Shown here one piece after another: positions 6,784 to 14,595 of a stretch of DNA of 21,094 nt. Location: positions 1 through 21,094 of the forward strand of contig CAZRRG010000035.1 of assembly GCA_964602455.1 (NCBI GenBank), in the 5' to 3' direction. Each line of letters starts with the position of its first letter. The first letter of the stretch is position 1. The translations under genes and the position numbers were made by a program. This stretch comes from JBBDIP01 sp964602455 (GTDB taxonomy: Bacteria > Bacillota > Sulfobacillia > Fermentithermobacillales > Fermentithermobacillaceae). Under the pieces are notes generated by a model. The model did no database searches. It was not told the DNA's origin and was given only the letters and a program-made list of their open reading frames with translations.

Positions 6784-8199
6784 GTGCCGGAAGATCGACA
6801 ATTGGGAGCGGTTGTACTGGCGGCAGGCGGAGGGACCCGGATGAAGTCCAAGGATCCGAAGGTCCTTTTCACTGTTTGTGGCCGGCCTCTTGTGCATTAT
6901 GCCCTTGACGCTGTGGCGACGCTCTCCCCGCGCAGGATCGTGGTCGTAATCGGCCATAAGGGCGAGGACGTGCGGCGCGAGATCGACAGTACCTGGAATG
7001 CGGACAAGTCTATCCGGGAGACCTTGGTCTACGCCTGGCAGCGTGAACAAAAGGGCACCGGTCACGCCGTGATGTGCGCTACGGACGAGCTTGGGGACGC
7101 CGGTGATGTCCTCATACTGAACGGCGACACAACCCCGCTCCTACCTCCCCGGTTGCTTCAGGACTTCGTGGAGTTCCACCGGAGCCAGGATACGGATGTA
7201 GCTCTCATCACGTACTTCCCCGACGATCCCGCCTCTTACGGTCGCGTAATCCGCAGCTCCGATGGAGCCGTTCTAAGGATTGTGGAGGCAAGGGACCTGA
7301 CGCCGGCCCAGAAGGACGTGCGCGAAGTCAATTCGGGCATCTACCTGGTCAAGAAGAACGCCCTCTTGCAGCTCCTGGGCGAGATAACAGACCAGAACGA
7401 AAAGCGCGAGTACTACCTCACCGATATCGTCCACATAGCCTCCGGGAAGGGCCTCAAGGTGGCAGGTATGGTGGCTAAGGACCCGTCTGAGGTACTGGGA
7501 GTGAACGACCGCAGGGAGCTGGCCGAGGTTGAGTCCCAGAAGCGCAGGCAGATAATAGACGGCCTTATGCTGGCGGGTGTTACCGTCAGAGACCCCGCGT
7601 CAACCTACGTTGACCACGGAGTCCGAGTGGGACAGGACACAGTCCTGGAACCCCACACTTATCTTCGAGGATCTACTGTAATCGGGTCCGGATGCGTGAT
7701 CGGTCCAGGGACCGAGATCCGGAACTCTGTTGTGGGGGACGGCAGCCGCGTCTGGGCATCGGTCGTGGAAGACTCGGATGTCGGGCGGAACGTGCAGATA
7801 GGGCCTTACGCCCACCTGCGGCCCAACACGACCCTGTCGGATGACGTGCTGATCGGCAACTTCGCCGAAGTCAAGAACTCGGTCATCGGCCCCCGCACAA
7901 AGATCCATCACCACAGCTATACCGGCGACACGGATATAGGCGCCGGAGTCAATATTGGGGCGGGTACCGTTACGGTGAACTACGACGGAACCCACAAGCA
8001 TCGCACCATCATCGAGGACGGAGCCTTTATCGGATGCAACGCCAACCTAATCGCGCCCGTGAGAGTTGGTAAGGGCGCCTATGTCGCAGCAGGGTCCACT
8101 ATCAACCTCGAAGTTCCGCCGGATGCCTTGGCCATAGCCAGGGAGCGGCAGGTGAACAAAGAGGGCTGGGTGGTCCGCAGAAAAGAACAGGGGAGGTAG
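6784..8199 (+). CDS. glmU: Bifunctional UDP-GlcNAc pyrophosphorylase / GlcN-1-P acetyltransferase
   Basis: Makes UDP-N-acetylglucosamine for peptidoglycan and wall polymers. The C-terminal domain acetylates glucosamine-1-phosphate with acetyl-CoA, and the N-terminal domain joins the product to UTP. Seen in 471 residues: Leu-Ala-Ala-Gly-Gly-Gly-Thr-Arg-Met and the downstream Lys (about 12-27), Gly-Thr-Gly-His-Ala (about 93-97), Asn-Gly-Asp-Thr (about 113-116), Glu-Tyr-Tyr-Leu-Thr-Asp, then many left-handed beta-helix hexapeptides from about 260. The acetyltransferase motif Asn-Tyr-Asp-Gly-Thr-His-Lys-His is near 399-406. GTG at 6784 has GAGGTGA 7 nt upstream. It lies next to prs, as in Bacillus, but spoVG, yabJ and purR are missing upstream. 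Confidence 0.98.
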   Translation: MPEDRQLGAVVLAAGGGTRMKSKDPKVLFTVCGRPLVHYALDAVATLSPRRIVVVIGHKGEDVRREIDSTWNADKSIRETLVYAWQREQKGTGHAVMCATDELGDAGDVLILNGDTTPLLPPRLLQDFVEFHRSQDTDVALITYFPDDPASYGRVIRSSDGAVLRIVEARDLTPAQKDVREVNSGIYLVKKNALLQLLGEITDQNEKREYYLTDIVHIASGKGLKVAGMVAKDPSEVLGVNDRRELAEVESQKRRQIIDGLMLAGVTVRDPASTYVDHGVRVGQDTVLEPHTYLRGSTVIGSGCVIGPGTEIRNSVVGDGSRVWASVVEDSDVGRNVQIGPYAHLRPNTTLSDDVLIGNFAEVKNSVIGPRTKIHHHSYTGDTDIGAGVNIGAGTVTVNYDGTHKHRTIIEDGAFIGCNANLIAPVRVGKGAYVAAGSTINLEVPPDALAIARERQVNKEGWVVRRKEQGR

Positions 8200-8208
8200 C
8201 AGCAAGAA

Positions 8209-9156
8209 ATGTCGCCGTACGGTGATAAGAGATTACAGGTCCTTTGTGGGAACTCCAACAAGGCGCTGGCCGAAAGCATCTGCAAGCACATTGGCGTGCC
8301 CTTGGGCAACGCTTCGGTCTCGAAGTTTTCGGACGGAGAGATCAAGGTCATCATCAACGAGAATGTCCGGGGTTCCGACGCATTCGTGGTGCAGTCTACC
8401 TGCAGCCCCGTGAACGACAACCTGATGGAACTCTTGATCCTCATTGATGCCCTAAAGCGCGCGTCCGCGGACCGCATTACCGCGGTGATCCCCTACTACG
8501 GGTATGCCAGGCAGGATAGGAAGACCAGGGGCCGTGAACCTATCACCGCCAAACTCGTCGCTAACCTCCTGACCAACGCGGGCGTGAACCGCGTGCTGAC
8601 CGTCGACCTTCATTCGGGACAGATCCAGGGCTTCTTCGATATCCCGGTCGACCACCTTACCGCCACCCGGCTCCTGTGCGACTACCTGAAGACGAAGGAC
8701 CTGACCGACCACGTGGTGGTGTCGCCCGACGCCGGCAGCATCCCCAGGGCCAGGGACATGGCAGAGAGACTGAACCTGCCGGTGGCTTTTGTCGACAAGA
8801 GGCGCCCCGAGCCCAACATGGTCGAGGTTATGAACGTGGTCGGCAAGGTTGCGGGACATCACGCGATCCTGCTCGACGACATGATCGACACCGGCGGAAG
8901 CCTGCTGCAGGCAACCAATGCTCTGAGGAGCCTTGGGGCCAAGTCGGTGATCGCTTGCGCGACCCACGGTATCTTCTCCGGCTCCGCCAAGGCCAACATG
9001 GAGAAGGCGGGTTTCGAAGAACTGGTGGTCACAGACTCGATTCCCGTTGCCGCGGATATGCGCCCAATGGTAAAAGTATTATCTGTGGCTCCCATTCTGG
9101 GGGACGCTATCATCCGGATCCACGAGGGACATTCCGTGTCGGAGATGTTCCGTTAG
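8209..9156 (+). CDS. prs: Ribose-phosphate pyrophosphokinase (PRPP synthase)
   Basis: Transfers pyrophosphate from ATP to ribose-5-phosphate to form PRPP for purine, pyrimidine, histidine and NAD synthesis. The 315 residues include the Phe-Ser-Asp-Gly-Glu loop (about 41-45), Tyr-Tyr-Gly-Tyr-Ala-Arg-Gln-Asp-Arg-Lys (about 97-106), the metal-binding Asp-Leu-His-Ser-Gly-Gln-Ile-Gln-Gly-Phe-Phe (about 134-144) and the PRPP loop Asp-Asp-Met-Ile-Asp-Thr-Gly-Gly-Ser (about 223-231). One variation is Pro-Asp-Ala-Gly-Ser-Ile-Pro-Arg-Ala-Arg, where the family often has Asp-Xaa-Gly-Gly-Val-Xaa-Arg-Ala. ATG at 8209 follows GGGGAGG. glmU ends 9 nt before the start, so the two are probably co-transcribed. 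Confidence 0.98.
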   Translation: MSPYGDKRLQVLCGNSNKALAESICKHIGVPLGNASVSKFSDGEIKVIINENVRGSDAFVVQSTCSPVNDNLMELLILIDALKRASADRITAVIPYYGYARQDRKTRGREPITAKLVANLLTNAGVNRVLTVDLHSGQIQGFFDIPVDHLTATRLLCDYLKTKDLTDHVVVSPDAGSIPRARDMAERLNLPVAFVDKRRPEPNMVEVMNVVGKVAGHHAILLDDMIDTGGSLLQATNALRSLGAKSVIACATHGIFSGSAKANMEKAGFEELVVTDSIPVAADMRPMVKVLSVAPILGDAIIRIHEGHSVSEMFR

Positions 9157-9191
9157 TCCGCTTTAGGTCTTGTTGAAAGGATGAGCTCAAA

Positions 9192-9818
9192 GTGGCGCAG
9201 GAAATCGTTCTGAAACCGAGAGGTACCGGCAAGGGAGCAGCGAAGGCTTGCCGTAGGGAGAACCTCACGCCCGCAGTCATCTACGGGAAGTCCATCACCC
9301 CTGTGGCAGTTGCTCTGGACGTCCCGTCGGTGAGGAAGATAATGACCGGCATTGGGGTCCAGATCCATCACGTCAAGATCGAAGGGTCTGACTTTGAGGG
9401 CGACGTCATGGTCCAGGATGCGGTCTATGACTCAGTGAGCGGCAAACCCCTGCATATAGACCTCCATAAGATTTCACTGACCGAGAAGGTCAAGACTGAG
9501 GTCCATGTTGGGATCACGGGCGAATCCGCCCTTGAGAGGGCCGGGTTACTGCTCCAGAGGCAGCTGCGCGACATAACCATAGAATGCCTGCCGACGGAGA
9601 TCCCGAGCAATGTCTCGATCGACGTTTCACATCTCTCCCACGGCGAAGCGATAACCGCCGGCCAGGTGGAGCTTCCTGCCGGCGTCAGATTGGTTACTCC
9701 CGCCGCCGAGGTCATTGTCGTGGCTGTTGCTCCTAAGCAGACAGAGGAGACGTCTGAGGAGGATGCCGCCGCTGCTGAGGCTCCTGCTGAGACCAAGCCG
9801 GAGAGCGAGAACCAGTAG
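9192..9818 (+). CDS. rplY: 50S ribosomal protein L25 / Ctc
   Basis: 5S rRNA-binding ribosomal protein of the long, two-domain CTC/TL5 type. The N-terminal beta-barrel (about 1-90) contains Arg-Gly-Thr-Gly-Lys-Gly-Ala-Ala and the Val-Ile-Tyr-Gly turn; the C-terminal domain spans about 95-180 and includes Cys-Leu-Pro-Thr-Glu-Ile-Pro. The tail is a low-complexity Glu/Ala-rich extension (about residues 180-208), common in this family. Ctc is a general-stress protein in Bacillus, but no sigma-B promoter is visible in the 35-nt gap after prs. GTG at 9192 has AAGGATGAG upstream. Confidence 0.96.
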   Translation: MAQEIVLKPRGTGKGAAKACRRENLTPAVIYGKSITPVAVALDVPSVRKIMTGIGVQIHHVKIEGSDFEGDVMVQDAVYDSVSGKPLHIDLHKISLTEKVKTEVHVGITGESALERAGLLLQRQLRDITIECLPTEIPSNVSIDVSHLSHGEAITAGQVELPAGVRLVTPAAEVIVVAVAPKQTEETSEEDAAAAEAPAETKPESENQ

Positions 9819-9859
9819 ATACCTCGGCAATTTGGTCCTAGCGCGGTGAACCGGGCATT

Positions 9860-10465
9860 ATGAAGTGCATCGTCGGGCTGGGCAATCCAGGACGCAAGTA
9901 CGCAAACACCCGGCATAACGTGGGGTACATGGTACTCCGCGAGATTGCCGGGCGTCTTGGCATTTCTATGAGGGAGCACGGCTTCAGCGAGGTCGGCAGA
10001 GGTTTGCTCCCAGAGCCGGGCGGCGAGGAGACGCAAGTCCTCCTGGTTAAGCCGCTCACATACATGAACCGCAGCGGTCAGGCTGCGCTGGAAGTCTCCC
10101 AGGATTTCGGCATCCAACCTGGTGATATGCTGGTCATCTACGACGACATGGACCTGCCGTTCGGCAAGATCCGTCTCCGGCGGAAGGGTAGTTCGGCCGG
10201 CCATAAGGGCATAGAGTCGATCGCGGCTTTCCTCGAGACGACGGAGTTTCCCCGCTTGAAGGTCGGTATAGGCCGCCCGCCCGAAGGCGTCGATCCGGTG
10301 GAGTTCGTGCTAAAGCCATACGAAAAGGCCGATCAAGCGGCCCTTGCTGCGGTAATCTCGCTTGCGGCGTCGGCCGCTCTTGACGCCCTGACCAAGGGCA
10401 TCGATTGGGCTATGGGCGAATACAACGGCCAACCTGGCCTTCTTGAGGACGGAGAAGAGAAGTAG
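9860..10465 (+). CDS. pth: Peptidyl-tRNA hydrolase
   Basis: Releases tRNA from peptidyl-tRNAs that drop off the ribosome. Seen in 201 residues: Val-Gly-Leu-Gly-Asn-Pro-Gly (5-11), the catalytic His19 in Asn-Thr-Arg-His-Asn-Val-Gly, Lys-Pro-Leu-Thr-Tyr-Met-Asn-Arg-Ser-Gly around 65-74, the Asp-Asp-Met-Asp-Leu-Pro loop (about 94-99) and Gly-Ser-Ser-Ala-Gly-His-Lys-Gly (about 110-117). The length is normal. The stop TAG shares one base with the GTG start of mfd, so the two are tightly coupled. In Bacillus the small anti-sigma gene fin lies between pth and mfd; it is absent here. Confidence 0.97.
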   Translation: MKCIVGLGNPGRKYANTRHNVGYMVLREIAGRLGISMREHGFSEVGRGLLPEPGGEETQVLLVKPLTYMNRSGQAALEVSQDFGIQPGDMLVIYDDMDLPFGKIRLRRKGSSAGHKGIESIAAFLETTEFPRLKVGIGRPPEGVDPVEFVLKPYEKADQAALAAVISLAASAALDALTKGIDWAMGEYNGQPGLLEDGEEK

Positions 10466-13400
10466 TGGCACACCCCGGCCTACTCAACTTGCTTGCGCTC
10501 AGCGGGAGCCTTCGCAGGGCCGAAGAGTCTATTTCGACCGGCAAGACTCCGCTTCAGATTGTCGGTGCCGGCGGCTACGCCTTCCTGGCGTCGGTAGCCG
10601 CTCTGTGCCGCGATTCCAAGAAGCCCGCGTTCCTGGTTGTGCCCACTCCCGAAGACGCCGTTACCGCCAAGCGGGACCTTTCGGATCTCCTGGGGCATGA
10701 CAGGGTTACCCTGTTTCCGAGCCGGGAGGTCATGCCCTTCGAGCACGGGGGCAACCAGGAGTCCCTTTGGATGAGAGTGGGCGCCCTGGCGTCACTTGCG
10801 GAACCCAACGGGACCGCCCCTGTAGTGGTGTTGCCTGCTACCGCCCTCATGAGGTACCTCACTCCACCTGAGGAGTTCAGGGCCGGCTGCAAAGTCTATC
10901 ACAAAGGCATGCCTGCGTCCCCAAGCGAACTCGTCCGGCAGCTTGTCGAGAATGGATACCAGAGAGAGTTCTCGGTTGAGTCCAGAGGACAGATTGCTCT
11001 TAGGGGCGGCATCCTGGACATTTTCCCTCCGGCAGCGGATGCGCCCGTAAGGCTTGAGTTCGCGTTCGACGAGATAGAGTCCATTCGGACTTTTGACCCC
11101 GAGACCCAGGTCTCGGTGGACAGCGTAGATAAGGTCTTCGTAACCCCCGCTACCGACGTCCGCGAAGGCCAGGAGAGCCGGGGTGCGACCCTTCTCGATT
11201 ACGCTCCCGGCGCCATGTTGCTGGTAAATGAGATGGGCAGGTGCCACGACGTCCTCACCGAGTTTGAGCGGATCGGAGCCGAGATAGCCTCAGCACGCAT
11301 GGTGGCCGGCACCATGGCCGCCAATGAGGCATCGGTCTACCTCTCGGTCGGGCAGGTGATGCAGTCCCTCTCCAAATGCGACGTGATGTTTTCGCTGATC
11401 GCGCGGGCGGTGCCCGGTACTACGATCAGGGACATCGTTGAGGCGGATTCGTCGCAGCAAATCGGCTTTTCGGGAAGATGGGCCGATCTTGGCGCAGAGT
11501 TCAAGGACCTCCTCGGCCGCGGGCGGCGGGTTGTTGTGTTGGCCGGGAGTCCCGACCGCAGGACCCTTCTTGAAAAGTGGCTGGAGCGCCAGGAGATATG
11601 GTCGGTAACAGTTGACTCCATACTTGAGGAGCCTAAGCCGGGAGTAGTCACGCTATCGCTGGGAAGCGGCGAAAACGGCTTCAACCTGGACTCTCTGGAC
11701 CTTTCTCTCTTCACGGAGGTCGAGATCTACGGGCGTACCCAGGTCCGGCAGCGTAGGGCCCGGAAAGGCAAGGCATCCATCGATTGGCGCGAGCTTTCGG
11801 AAGGCGATTACGTCGTCCATGCCACCCACGGCATCGGTCAGTTCATGGGCCTCCGCACCATGACTGTTGCGGGTGTGACAAGGGACTACCTGTACTTGCG
11901 CTACGCCGGTACCGATGCCCTGTACCTACCTGTCGACCAGGTCGACGCCATCGAGCGCTACATCGGCCCCGAGGGTAAGCCCCCGACGTTGCAGAAGCTG
12001 GGGACCGGGGATTGGCAGCGCCTGAAGGCGCGGGTCAGGGCTTCCGTAGAGGATATGGCCAGGAAACTCCTGCTTCTGGAAGCCAAGAGAAAGTCCAGGC
12101 AGGGATACGCGTTCTCTCCCGATACTCCGTGGCAGGCCCAGTTTGAAGAAGCCTTTGAGTACGAGGACACGCCCGACCAGGCCAGGGCGACCGCTGAGAT
12201 AAAGGCCGACATGGAGCGCCCGACGCCCATGGATAGGCTGCTTTGCGGCGACGTCGGCTTCGGCAAGACAGAGGTCGCGATGCGGGCCGCCTTCAAGGCG
12301 GTTATGGATGGAAAGCAGGTCGGAGTCCTGGTCCCAACCACAATCCTTGCGGAGCAGCACTTCTCGACTTTCTCCCGCAGGTTCGCGGACTACCCTGTGT
12401 CGATCCGCTGCTTGTCGCGCTTCCGGACTCCTACGGAGCAGAGGAAGATCGCGGAGGAAGTGTCGTCCGGGGCAGTGGATATCGTTGTCGGTACTCACCG
12501 ACTGCTCAGCAAAGACGTGAAGTTCAAGAACCTCGGAATCCTGATCATCGACGAAGAGCACAGGTTTGGCGTCGCCCAGAAGGAGAGGCTCAAGGAGATC
12601 TCCGAGAACTGCGACGTACTCACTCTAACCGCCACCCCCATTCCCAGGACGCTGAACATGGCGATGTCAGGCTTGCGGGATATCAGCGTGATCGAGACGC
12701 CCCCAGTGGGCCGTTTCCCGGTAGAAACCTACGTGGTGCCGGCCAACCCATCGCTCATCTCTCAGGCTATCCGCAGGGAAATGCGGCGGGGCGGTCAGGT
12801 CTTCTATGTCTACAACCGGGTTTACTCGATAGGCCGGGTCTATAACAAAGTGCAGTCCCTGGTGCCTGAGGCGAGGATAGCGGTTGCCCACGGCAAGATG
12901 CAAGAGCACCAGCTCTCGGTGACGATGCAGGACTTCTTGCAGGGCCGGTACGACGTCCTCATCTCCACGACTATCATTGAGTCGGGGTTGGACCTGCCCA
13001 ACGTCAACACGCTGATCGTGGAAGACGCCGACAAACTCGGCCTCGCACAGCTGTACCAGCTGAGGGGGAGGGTAGGCCGCTCAAACAGGATAGCCTACGC
13101 GTACTTCACCTACAGGCACGACCGGAGCATGACCTACGTTGCGGAGCAGAGGCTCTCGGCCCTTCGCGACTTCACCAGCATGGGGTCGGGGTACCGGCTG
13201 GCGATGCGAGATATGGAGATACGTGGAGCAGGCAACCTTCTAGGCGCCGAGCAGCACGGGTTCATGCACCAGGTTGGCTACGAGATGTACGTCAACCTCC
13301 TGGAGAAGGCGGTGCGCAGCCTGCGCGGGCAGAAGGAAGAAGCCGTGGAGCGGATCCTTACCGGCGTCGAGATCCCTGTGAACGCCTATCTGCCGCCAGC

Positions 13401-13812
13401 ATACGTGGAGAACCCGAAGGACAGGTTCTCGTTCTACAAGCGGATCGCGGGCGCCCTTGACCTGGAGACTATCTCCGAGATAGAGTCCGAACTCCGAGAC
13501 AGGTACGGGGAACTGCCGCTAGAGGTCCGGAATCTTCTGGACGTCGCCACAATGCGTCTCTACGCCGGAAAACTTGGCATCACTCAGGTGTCGCTGACGA
13601 AGTCCGACGTTGTCATGGGCCGTGAGCGCTTAAACCTGAAGGTGGAAGTCCCCCACCTGTTCCCTCTGGACAAAGTTGCCGCTCTCGACAGGAAGTTCGC
13701 CGGAGCCGACTTCGATCGTCGAAGCCAGTGCCTATCTATCCCCATTGAGAACTCCTCCGCAGCCCTACAGAGGGGTCTTGACCTTCTTCGCCACCTATCC
13801 CGCGGTGAATAG
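10465..13812 (+). CDS. mfd: Transcription-repair coupling factor Mfd
   Basis: ATP-driven DNA translocase that removes RNA polymerase stalled at lesions and recruits UvrA. The 1115 residues show the UvrB-like region with Leu-Arg-Gly-Gly-Ile-Leu-Asp-Ile-Phe-Pro-Pro (about 176-186) and the RNA-polymerase-interacting CarD-like domain beginning Glu-Gly-Asp-Tyr-Val-Val-His near 446. The helicase core has Gly-Asp-Val-Gly-Phe-Gly-Lys-Thr (about 593-600), Asp-Glu-Glu-His (about 695-698), Gln-Leu-Arg-Gly-Arg-Val-Gly-Arg-Ser (about 864-872) and a TRG-like Arg-Asp-Met-Glu-Ile-Arg-Gly-Ala-Gly-Asn-Leu-Leu-Gly. A C-terminal D7-like domain follows. It is slightly shorter than Bacillus Mfd. GTG start. The stop codon overlaps the -35 element of the spoVT promoter. 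Confidence 0.98.
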   Translation: MAHPGLLNLLALSGSLRRAEESISTGKTPLQIVGAGGYAFLASVAALCRDSKKPAFLVVPTPEDAVTAKRDLSDLLGHDRVTLFPSREVMPFEHGGNQESLWMRVGALASLAEPNGTAPVVVLPATALMRYLTPPEEFRAGCKVYHKGMPASPSELVRQLVENGYQREFSVESRGQIALRGGILDIFPPAADAPVRLEFAFDEIESIRTFDPETQVSVDSVDKVFVTPATDVREGQESRGATLLDYAPGAMLLVNEMGRCHDVLTEFERIGAEIASARMVAGTMAANEASVYLSVGQVMQSLSKCDVMFSLIARAVPGTTIRDIVEADSSQQIGFSGRWADLGAEFKDLLGRGRRVVVLAGSPDRRTLLEKWLERQEIWSVTVDSILEEPKPGVVTLSLGSGENGFNLDSLDLSLFTEVEIYGRTQVRQRRARKGKASIDWRELSEGDYVVHATHGIGQFMGLRTMTVAGVTRDYLYLRYAGTDALYLPVDQVDAIERYIGPEGKPPTLQKLGTGDWQRLKARVRASVEDMARKLLLLEAKRKSRQGYAFSPDTPWQAQFEEAFEYEDTPDQARATAEIKADMERPTPMDRLLCGDVGFGKTEVAMRAAFKAVMDGKQVGVLVPTTILAEQHFSTFSRRFADYPVSIRCLSRFRTPTEQRKIAEEVSSGAVDIVVGTHRLLSKDVKFKNLGILIIDEEHRFGVAQKERLKEISENCDVLTLTATPIPRTLNMAMSGLRDISVIETPPVGRFPVETYVVPANPSLISQAIRREMRRGGQVFYVYNRVYSIGRVYNKVQSLVPEARIAVAHGKMQEHQLSVTMQDFLQGRYDVLISTTIIESGLDLPNVNTLIVEDADKLGLAQLYQLRGRVGRSNRIAYAYFTYRHDRSMTYVAEQRLSALRDFTSMGSGYRLAMRDMEIRGAGNLLGAEQHGFMHQVGYEMYVNLLEKAVRSLRGQKEEAVERILTGVEIPVNAYLPPAYVENPKDRFSFYKRIAGALDLETISEIESELRDRYGELPLEVRNLLDVATMRLYAGKLGITQVSLTKSDVVMGRERLNLKVEVPHLFPLDKVAALDRKFAGADFDRRSQCLSIPIENSSAALQRGLDLLRHLSRGE

Positions 13813-13836
13813 CGATACCAAAACGCCTATATACTA
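13807..13836 (+). promoter_or_regulatory. Predicted sigma-G promoter of spoVT
   Basis: GAATA (13807-13811), an exact 18-nt spacer, and TATACTA (13830-13836). The forespore sigma-G consensus is a G-x-AT-R -35 and a CATnnTA -10 at 18 nt; only the first -10 base differs. The expected transcript start near 13843 gives a short leader before the ribosome site at 13860. spoVT is a known sigma-G gene in Bacillus subtilis, which independently supports the call. Confidence 0.75.
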
Positions 13837-13859
13837 GCAAGGCAGACGGAAGCCTTGTT

Positions 13860-13866
13860 GGGGAGG
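13860..13866 (+). promoter_or_regulatory. spoVT ribosome-binding site that overlaps its annotated GTG start
   Basis: GGGGAGG (13860-13866) continues as GGAGGTGGT, a strong match to the 16S 3' end. Its last G is the first base of the only standard start codon, GTG at 13866. The spacing is instead ideal (8 nt) for the ACG codon at 13875, which stands where family members have the initiating ATG. Confidence 0.6.
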
Positions 13867-14435
13867 TGGTTCACACGAAAGCAACGGGCATTGTGAGGCG
13901 CATTGACGACCTCGGAAGGGTCGTTATCCCTAAAGAGATAAGGCGGACCCTCAGGATCAGAGAAGGCGATCCCCTGGAGATATTTGTTGACCGTGACGGC
14001 GAAGTCATCTTGAAGAAGTACTCGCCCATCGGTGAACTCGGGGATTTCGCTAAGGAGTACACGGATTCTCTGGCTGAAGCTACCGGACACATCGCCATGA
14101 TCGCAGACCGCGACTCGGTCATCGCTGTCTCAGGCGCGCCAAAGAAGGAATTCCTCAACAAGAGGATCTCGCCTGCCGTCGAAAAGATCATGGAAGACCG
14201 TAAGCCGGTCCTCATCGCCAAGCCTGGCGAGGACAGGTACTGCAAGGAATGCATCACGGATGACGAAACAGGGTGCAAGTTCACATCCGAAGTGATAGCC
14301 CCCATCATAGCCGAAGGTGATCCCATAGGCGCAGTGATCATATGCACTCGAGAGCCGGGACAGACGGTGGGCGAACTCGAGCTGAAACTTGCCGAGACGG
14401 CAGCCGGTTTCCTGGCCAAGCAAATGGAAGAATAG
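13866..14435 (+). CDS. spoVT: Stage V sporulation regulator SpoVT
   Basis: Forespore transcription regulator that tunes sigma-G-dependent genes. The N-terminal AbrB-type swapped-hairpin DNA-binding domain (first ~50 residues) reads Lys-Ala-Thr-Gly-Ile-Val-Arg-Arg-Ile-Asp-Asp-Leu-Gly-Arg-Val-Val-Ile-Pro-Lys-Glu-Ile. A GAF-like domain (about 57-185) follows, with three Cys near 122-137 (Tyr-Cys-Lys-Glu-Cys and Gly-Cys-Lys). At 189 residues from GTG 13866 it has a four-residue leader (Met-Val-His-Thr) before the Lys where most SpoVT proteins begin Met-Lys-Ala-Thr-Gly. The aligned start codon is ACG, and the GTG lies inside the Shine-Dalgarno, so the real start is uncertain. It has its own sigma-G-like promoter 53 nt after mfd. 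Confidence 0.97.
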   Translation: MVHTKATGIVRRIDDLGRVVIPKEIRRTLRIREGDPLEIFVDRDGEVILKKYSPIGELGDFAKEYTDSLAEATGHIAMIADRDSVIAVSGAPKKEFLNKRISPAVEKIMEDRKPVLIAKPGEDRYCKECITDDETGCKFTSEVIAPIIAEGDPIGAVIICTREPGQTVGELELKLAETAAGFLAKQMEE

Positions 14436-14447
14436 GCTTTCTGCCTA

Positions 14448-14539
14448 CCCCGTTGTGGGGAAACGTTGTAAGATCCGAAGGTGGCACCTTATGGGGCCAC
14501 CTTCAGTCATGTATATGGGGCGTTACCTATAGGTGCCCC
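14448..14539 (+). other. Structured leader with three hairpins upstream of the flippase
   Basis: Three inverted repeats follow one another. First, CCCC/GGGG at 14448-14460 with a GTTGT loop. Second, GAAGGTGGC (14477-14485) with GCCACCTTC (14496-14504), a perfect 9-bp stem with a 10-nt loop. Third, GGGGC (14517-14521) with GCCCC (14535-14539) enclosing the palindrome ACCTATAGGT (14525-14534). None is followed by a T-run. The second could still end the spoVT transcript; alternatively the set is a regulatory leader. Confidence 0.5.
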
Positions 14540-14595
14540 GTGCGTTTGGGCCGATCCGAGTCATATCCTACGAAAGCGATACTATAGTTGATGCC

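Noticed and set aside
9425..10204. 259-codon minus-strand open frame opposite rplY and pth
   Set aside because: Shadow of two conserved genes; the composition is Ser/Ala/Thr-rich with no family resemblance.
11926..12561. 211-codon minus-strand open frame inside mfd
   Set aside because: Complement of the conserved helicase motifs; no ribosome site or domain.
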